9,170 bases of DNA. It comes from Actinomycetota bacterium. GTDB taxonomy: Bacteria; Actinomycetota; Actinomycetes; S36-B12. Location: NCBI GenBank assembly GCA_009726075.1, contig WLND01000036.1, forward strand, positions 1 to 9,170. The letters run 5' to 3'. The notes under the pieces are model-generated. The model was not told the origin of the DNA. It made no database searches and saw only the letters and a list, made by a program, of their open reading frames with translations. The number at the start of each line of letters is the position of its first letter. The first letter of the stretch is position 1. Both the position numbers and the translations under genes were made by a program. Shown here piece after piece: positions 5,371 through 9,170 of the stretch.

Positions 5371-7569
5371 CTAGGCCTTTTCCATGAAATCGGCTTGATC
5401 GTCATGGACGAGAGCAGCGATGGCACTGAGCAGAGCCGGCTGCGAGACAAGGCTCGGGTCCTGCTCGACCACCGCCATCGCTGCCGCGCGGGCCCGCTCG
5501 ATCACGGCCTCGTCACGGACGACCTCGAGCAGCCGCAGCGAACTGCGGCGGCCGGACTGCATGGATCCGAGCACGTCGCCCTCCCGCCGAAACTCAAGGT
5601 CCTTGCGCGACAGTTCAAACCCGTCGGTCGTCGATGCGACGGCCTCGAGTCGCTCGCGCGCCGGGCTTCCCTTCGGCATCTCGGTGAAGAGCAGGCACAG
5701 GCTCGGAAACGCACCGCGGCCCACGCGCCCGCGAAGCTGATGGAGCTGGGAAATGCCGAACCGATCAGCATCGATGATGATCATGATCGTCGCCGCAGGA
5801 ACATCGACTCCCACCTCGATCACCGTCGTGGAGACAAGGACGTCGATGCCATCCGCCGCATCGACGTCAGTGAACCTGCGCAGGCAATCGTCCTTGGCCT
5901 CGGCGGTCATGCGTCCGTGGAGGACCTCGACGCGAAGTCCGCTGAGATCAGTTGACGCCAGACGCTCGGCTACCGCGATGACAGACGCCACGGCCGGTCC
6001 ATCGCCGGTGTCGTCGCCCTCATCGCCTTCTGCGGCATCCGGCCCCCCTGTGTCGCCAATGCGCGGGCACACCACGTAGATCCGATGACCCGCGGCTGCC
6101 GCCTCGCGCACGCGCTCCCATGCGCGCTCGACGTGCCCCGGCTGCTCGAGCACCGCAACCACATGCGTGGCGATGGGACTGCGTCCCGCGGGGAGCTCGG
6201 TCAAGGTCGAGATGTCCAAGTCGCCGAACACGGTCATGGCGATCGTGCGCGGGATAGGCGTCGCGGTCATGACGAGCACATGGGGTCGAGTGCCGCCGCG
6301 CGCCTTCGCTGCCAGGGCTGCGCGCTGCTCGACGCCGAACCGATGCTGCTCGTCGATGACGACGAGCCCGAGGTCCCTGAATTCGACGGCGTCCTGAATG
6401 AGCGCGTGGGTGCCGATGACGATCCCCGCATCCCCGGAGATGACATCGAGCAATTGCCGCCTGCGCGTGGCCGTGCGCTGCGACCCGGTCAGCAGGGCCA
6501 CCTTCGTACCGTCGACATCTCCGCCAAGCATGCCCCGCTGCGCGAGCGGCCCCAGCATCGCGGTCATCGATCGATGGTGCTGGACAGCGAGAACCTCGGT
6601 CGGCGCAAGCATGGCCGCTTGCCCGCCGGCATCGACGACCCCGAGCATCGCCCGCAGGGCCACGATCGTCTTGCCGCTGCCCACATCGCCCTGCACGAGC
6701 CGATGCATCGGATGCGTTCCCGCGAGGTCTGCGGCGATTTCTGCACCGACCTCGACCTGCCCACCGGTCAGCTCGAACGGGAGCTGACGGTCGAAGGCCG
6801 CCTGCAGGGGCCCGCTTCCGGTGATGCGCGCTGTCGCAGGCAGGAGCGCCATCTGAGCCCGCCTCTGGGCCAGCACGACCTGCAGGACAAACGCCTCCTC
6901 GAACCGCAGCCGAGCCTGCGCCTCGCGCCACGACTGGGCATCGGTGGGCCGATGGACCTGGCGCAGCGCCTGCTCCAGACCGATGATGCCCTCGGCTGTC
7001 CGAACGTCATCGGACAGGGGATCCTCGACGTCCGCAAGGGTGTCAAGGGCGACCCGGATAGACCCGGCGAGGTGCCATGACGTGACCGCGGCCGTGGCGG
7101 GATAGACCGGGATCAGTGCTCCAGCGAACTCCTCGATCGCCGCAGGGTCGTCGTCGACTCCGTCCGGGAGCAGCAGGCATTGCGGATGGGCGAGCTGTCG
7201 CTTGCCGCGAAAACTGGAGATCTGCCCCGCAAACAGGCCCCGACGCCCGGGCCGCAGTTCGTGCTCGCGCCACTTCTGGTTGAAGAACGTGAGCGACAGA
7301 CGACCCTTGCCATCGGTGACCACCGCTTCGAGGATCGACCCTCGGCGCTGTTGCATGGGCCGGCTCGTGACCTGCTCGATCTCGGCCAGGACCGTCACCG
7401 ACTCGCCTTCCTCAAGCATCGCAAGGTCGGTCAGGGTGCCCCGCTCGGCATAGCGACGCGGGTAATGGCGCAGGAGATCGTCAACCGTCCTCAGGCCCAG
7501 GGCTTTCTCCAGGGCCTTCGCGGTCTTCCCGCCCACCACCGACGAGAGGGGGGCCGAAAGCCCGCTCAC
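5371..7569 (-). CDS. recG: ATP-dependent DNA helicase RecG
   Basis: RecG is the branch-migrating superfamily 2 helicase that remodels stalled forks and Holliday junctions. From the GTG at 7569 it has 732 residues. The N-terminal wedge/OB part includes RTVDDLLRHYPRRYAERG and FFNQKWREHEL. The helicase core shows Walker A GDVGSGKT (294-301), APTEVLAVQHH, GTHALIQDAVEF, Walker B DEQHRFG (406-412), MTATPIPRTIAM (434-445), STTVIEVGVDVP (580-591) and QLRGRVGRG (611-619). A C-terminal TRG-like region follows. An acidic low-complexity insert lies at about 505-524. The frame opens at GTG 7593, giving eight more residues. I chose 7569 because it yields MSGLSAPLSSVVGGKTAKAL, typical of actinobacterial RecG, and overlaps the upstream stop as GTGA. 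Confidence 0.97.
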   Translation of the reverse strand: MSGLSAPLSSVVGGKTAKALEKALGLRTVDDLLRHYPRRYAERGTLTDLAMLEEGESVTVLAEIEQVTSRPMQQRRGSILEAVVTDGKGRLSLTFFNQKWREHELRPGRRGLFAGQISSFRGKRQLAHPQCLLLPDGVDDDPAAIEEFAGALIPVYPATAAVTSWHLAGSIRVALDTLADVEDPLSDDVRTAEGIIGLEQALRQVHRPTDAQSWREAQARLRFEEAFVLQVVLAQRRAQMALLPATARITGSGPLQAAFDRQLPFELTGGQVEVGAEIAADLAGTHPMHRLVQGDVGSGKTIVALRAMLGVVDAGGQAAMLAPTEVLAVQHHRSMTAMLGPLAQRGMLGGDVDGTKVALLTGSQRTATRRRQLLDVISGDAGIVIGTHALIQDAVEFRDLGLVVIDEQHRFGVEQRAALAAKARGGTRPHVLVMTATPIPRTIAMTVFGDLDISTLTELPAGRSPIATHVVAVLEQPGHVERAWERVREAAAAGHRIYVVCPRIGDTGGPDAAEGDEGDDTGDGPAVASVIAVAERLASTDLSGLRVEVLHGRMTAEAKDDCLRRFTDVDAADGIDVLVSTTVIEVGVDVPAATIMIIIDADRFGISQLHQLRGRVGRGAFPSLCLLFTEMPKGSPARERLEAVASTTDGFELSRKDLEFRREGDVLGSMQSGRRSSLRLLEVVRDEAVIERARAAAMAVVEQDPSLVSQPALLSAIAALVHDDQADFMEKA

Positions 7570-9170
7570 TCGACCCCGATGATGAGTGGCCACAGGGGCT
7601 GGCCGCCGTGGTAGGCAGCAACGTCGACCATCGGATGCTCGGCCGCCAGCCAGGATTCCAGCCGCTCGGCGAACTGCTCGTCGCTCTCACTGCCGAACAC
7701 GAGGGTCACGAGCTCGCCCCCGGCCGCGAGCATGGCCGCAAGCAGTTCGCGGCTGACGGTCTCGGTACTGTCGCCGATGACGCTGATATCACCGTCGACG
7801 AGCCCGAGAACGTCGCCGATTCGACACGGCCCGGCGGTCGTGAGCGCCTGCCTCGAGGCGATGGTCACCGCCGCGTACCTGGTCGCGCCCGCGGCCCTGG
7901 TCATGGCAACGACGTCGTCCTCGAAGCGCGCGTCGCCGTCATGCACGGCAACGGCCGCGAGTGTCTGGACCACCGCACGCGTCGGGATCACGGAGACCCG
8001 AACTCCCGAAGCTCGTGCCTCAGCCGCAGCCACCTCGGCCACCTGCCTGGTGTCGCTGTCGCTCGGCAGGACGATGACTTCAGGGGCCCCCGAGGCGAGG
8101 ATGGCCGAGAGGATCTCGCCGGTCGATGGTCTCGTGTGGGGCAGTGCCGGCACGGTCGCGACGTCGGCGTCACGAAGCAGGGACTCGGTGCCCGGGCCGT
8201 GTGTCACGGCGACCAGGGCTCGCGCCGGCCGGTCGCCCGAGTCCGAGACGCTCTCCAGCCGCGTGATGCGGATTCGGTGGGGTCGGCCAGCAACGACGCC
8301 GGCCTCGACGGCAGCCCCCGGATCATCGACGTGGACGTGGACATTCCACAGGCCATCGCTGCCGATCACCACCAGACTGTCACCGAGTGCGGCAAGTGAA
8401 TCGCGGAGACGGTCGACGGACGGGGCATCGGCGTCGAGCAGGTACATCACCTCGTAGGAGGGTCCCGAGTAGGCAGGCGGTGGTTCACGGCCGACGAGGC
8501 CCAGGCCCCATTGCGGATGTCGTGCGAATCGTGACGGCCGGGACGGCGCGCGGTGCCCACGGCCATGCGCCGGGTGCCGAGCGCCCGACACCACGTCGAC
8601 GAGCGCATCGAGCACGACGACGAGGGCCCTTCCGCCGGCATCGACCACTCCGGCGATCCGCAGCGATTCGAGCAGCGACGGAGTCTGCTCAAGCGCATCG
8701 GAAGCGCCATCGCTCGCAGCGCCGACGGTCACGGCAACCGACTCAGAGCGAGCGGCACGAGCCGCATTGGCCGCGGCGCGGGCAACGGTGAGAATCGTGC
8801 CCTCGACGGGCTTGGCCACTGCCGTGTATGCCAGGTCGGCACCGCGCTCGAGCATGGCCGCGATGTCACTGCCAATGAGTTCGCGCTCGGACGGGATAGC
8901 CGAAAGCACCTCAGCGGTGCCCCGGAGAATCTGCGACAGGATCACCCCGGAGTTCCCCCGCGCCCCGAGCAGCGATCCACGCGCGAGTCCCCTGGCTGCC
9001 GACGCCCTCGAATCCTCGACGTCGATCGCCTCCTTCACCCCGGCGCAGGCGGCCTCCATCGTGAGGTAGACGTTGGTGCCCGTATCGCCGTCGGGCACCG
9101 GAAACACGTTGAGTGCGTCGATCTCGGCACGGGCCTCGCCGAGGGCGAACAGGGCGGCCTGCGCCCAGTC
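7566..9170 (-). CDS. DAK2-domain, fatty acid kinase FakA-like protein, 5' end cut
   Basis: This belongs to the DhaL/DAK2-domain family that includes FakA, the ATP-binding subunit of fatty acid kinase, which with a FakB carrier phosphorylates fatty acids to acyl-phosphate. The 534 visible residues start in frame at the window edge, before an IDALN segment that leads into VFPVPDGDTGTN (22-33). The acidic residues there bind Mg-nucleotide. Next come GARGNSGVILSQ (69-80), KPVEGTILTVAR (120-131) and GVVDAGGRALVVVLDAL (174-190). An Arg/His/Pro-rich linker at about 198-220 joins the DAK2 domain to the middle domain with NVHVHVDDPG, and the C-terminal domain ends HGGQPLWPLIIGVE, matching the FakA family end. 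A GTG at 9107 is inside the conserved motif, so it is not the true start. Actinobacterial members next to recG lack proven function, so FakA activity is inferred. Confidence 0.9.
   Translation of the reverse strand, partial: DWAQAALFALGEARAEIDALNVFPVPDGDTGTNVYLTMEAACAGVKEAIDVEDSRASAARGLARGSLLGARGNSGVILSQILRGTAEVLSAIPSERELIGSDIAAMLERGADLAYTAVAKPVEGTILTVARAAANAARAARSESVAVTVGAASDGASDALEQTPSLLESLRIAGVVDAGGRALVVVLDALVDVVSGARHPAHGRGHRAPSRPSRFARHPQWGLGLVGREPPPAYSGPSYEVMYLLDADAPSVDRLRDSLAALGDSLVVIGSDGLWNVHVHVDDPGAAVEAGVVAGRPHRIRITRLESVSDSGDRPARALVAVTHGPGTESLLRDADVATVPALPHTRPSTGEILSAILASGAPEVIVLPSDSDTRQVAEVAAAEARASGVRVSVIPTRAVVQTLAAVAVHDGDARFEDDVVAMTRAAGATRYAAVTIASRQALTTAGPCRIGDVLGLVDGDISVIGDSTETVSRELLAAMLAAGGELVTLVFGSESDEQFAERLESWLAAEHPMVDVAAYHGGQPLWPLIIGVE

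Noticed and set aside
4543..5955. Plus-strand open frame of 470 codons
   Set aside because: It runs antisense across coaD, rsmD and recG, whose motifs are intact on the other strand. Its product is Arg/His-rich with no recognisable domain, as expected from antisense frames in G+C-rich genes.
6085..7080. Plus-strand open frame of 331 codons
   Set aside because: It is wholly antisense to the recG helicase core and has no family motif or ribosome binding site.
1..9170. A new defence, mobile or secondary-metabolite system
   Set aside because: All genes belong to known housekeeping families in a conserved order. There are no transposase, integrase, toxin-antitoxin, restriction or CRISPR signals.

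Overview
The window is a G+C-rich stretch (roughly two thirds G+C by eye) in which every supported gene lies on the minus strand. Read from the high-coordinate end, the order is a DAK2-domain fatty-acid-kinase-like gene (fakA-like, 5' end cut), recG, rsmD, coaD, a sepIVA-like coiled-coil gene, a DUF177/YceD gene, rpmF, plsX, a small acyl-carrier-protein-like gene, rnc, and mutM (3' end cut by the window edge). The pairing DAK2-recG-rsmD-coaD and the run sepIVA-DUF177-(rpmF)-rnc-mutM are arrangements I know from Actinomycetota. The SepIVA-like protein, GTG used at six of the ten visible starts, and the base composition point the same way. Having plsX plus an ACP-like gene between rpmF and rnc differs from Mycobacterium and Streptomyces as I remember them. 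I would therefore call this an actinobacterium outside those two genera and not go further.

Region 9170-4236 (fakA-like, recG, rsmD, coaD) looks like one tightly packed operon, with a 4-bp GTGA overlap, a 27-bp gap and an 8-bp overlap. An 85-bp gap with a strong ribosome binding site leads into the sepIVA-like gene (4150-3647). A 141-bp gap (3506-3646) follows. It is the longest non-coding stretch here and carries a candidate promoter and an 8-bp direct repeat. It leads into the second tight cluster, DUF177-rpmF-plsX-acp-like-rnc-mutM (3505 to the left edge), with gaps of 19, 6 and 9 bp and two successive 4-bp ATGA overlaps. No stretch over 300 bases lacks a gene. I saw no tRNA, rRNA, CRISPR array, insertion sequence, attachment site or convincing rho-independent terminator.

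The genes fall into four themes: DNA repair and recombination (recG, mutM), ribosome and RNA maturation (rsmD, rnc, rpmF, DUF177), lipid and cofactor metabolism (fakA-like, plsX, the ACP-like gene, and coaD, whose pathway makes the CoA that donates the ACP prosthetic group), and septation or cell-envelope organisation (sepIVA-like). The window is mostly conserved housekeeping DNA and I do not see a new defence or mobile system. The most interesting points are the divergent ACP-like protein, whose Asp-Ser site is followed by Ala-Trp rather than Leu, next to a PlsX with several altered family motifs, and a SepIVA homologue with a much shortened central coiled coil.
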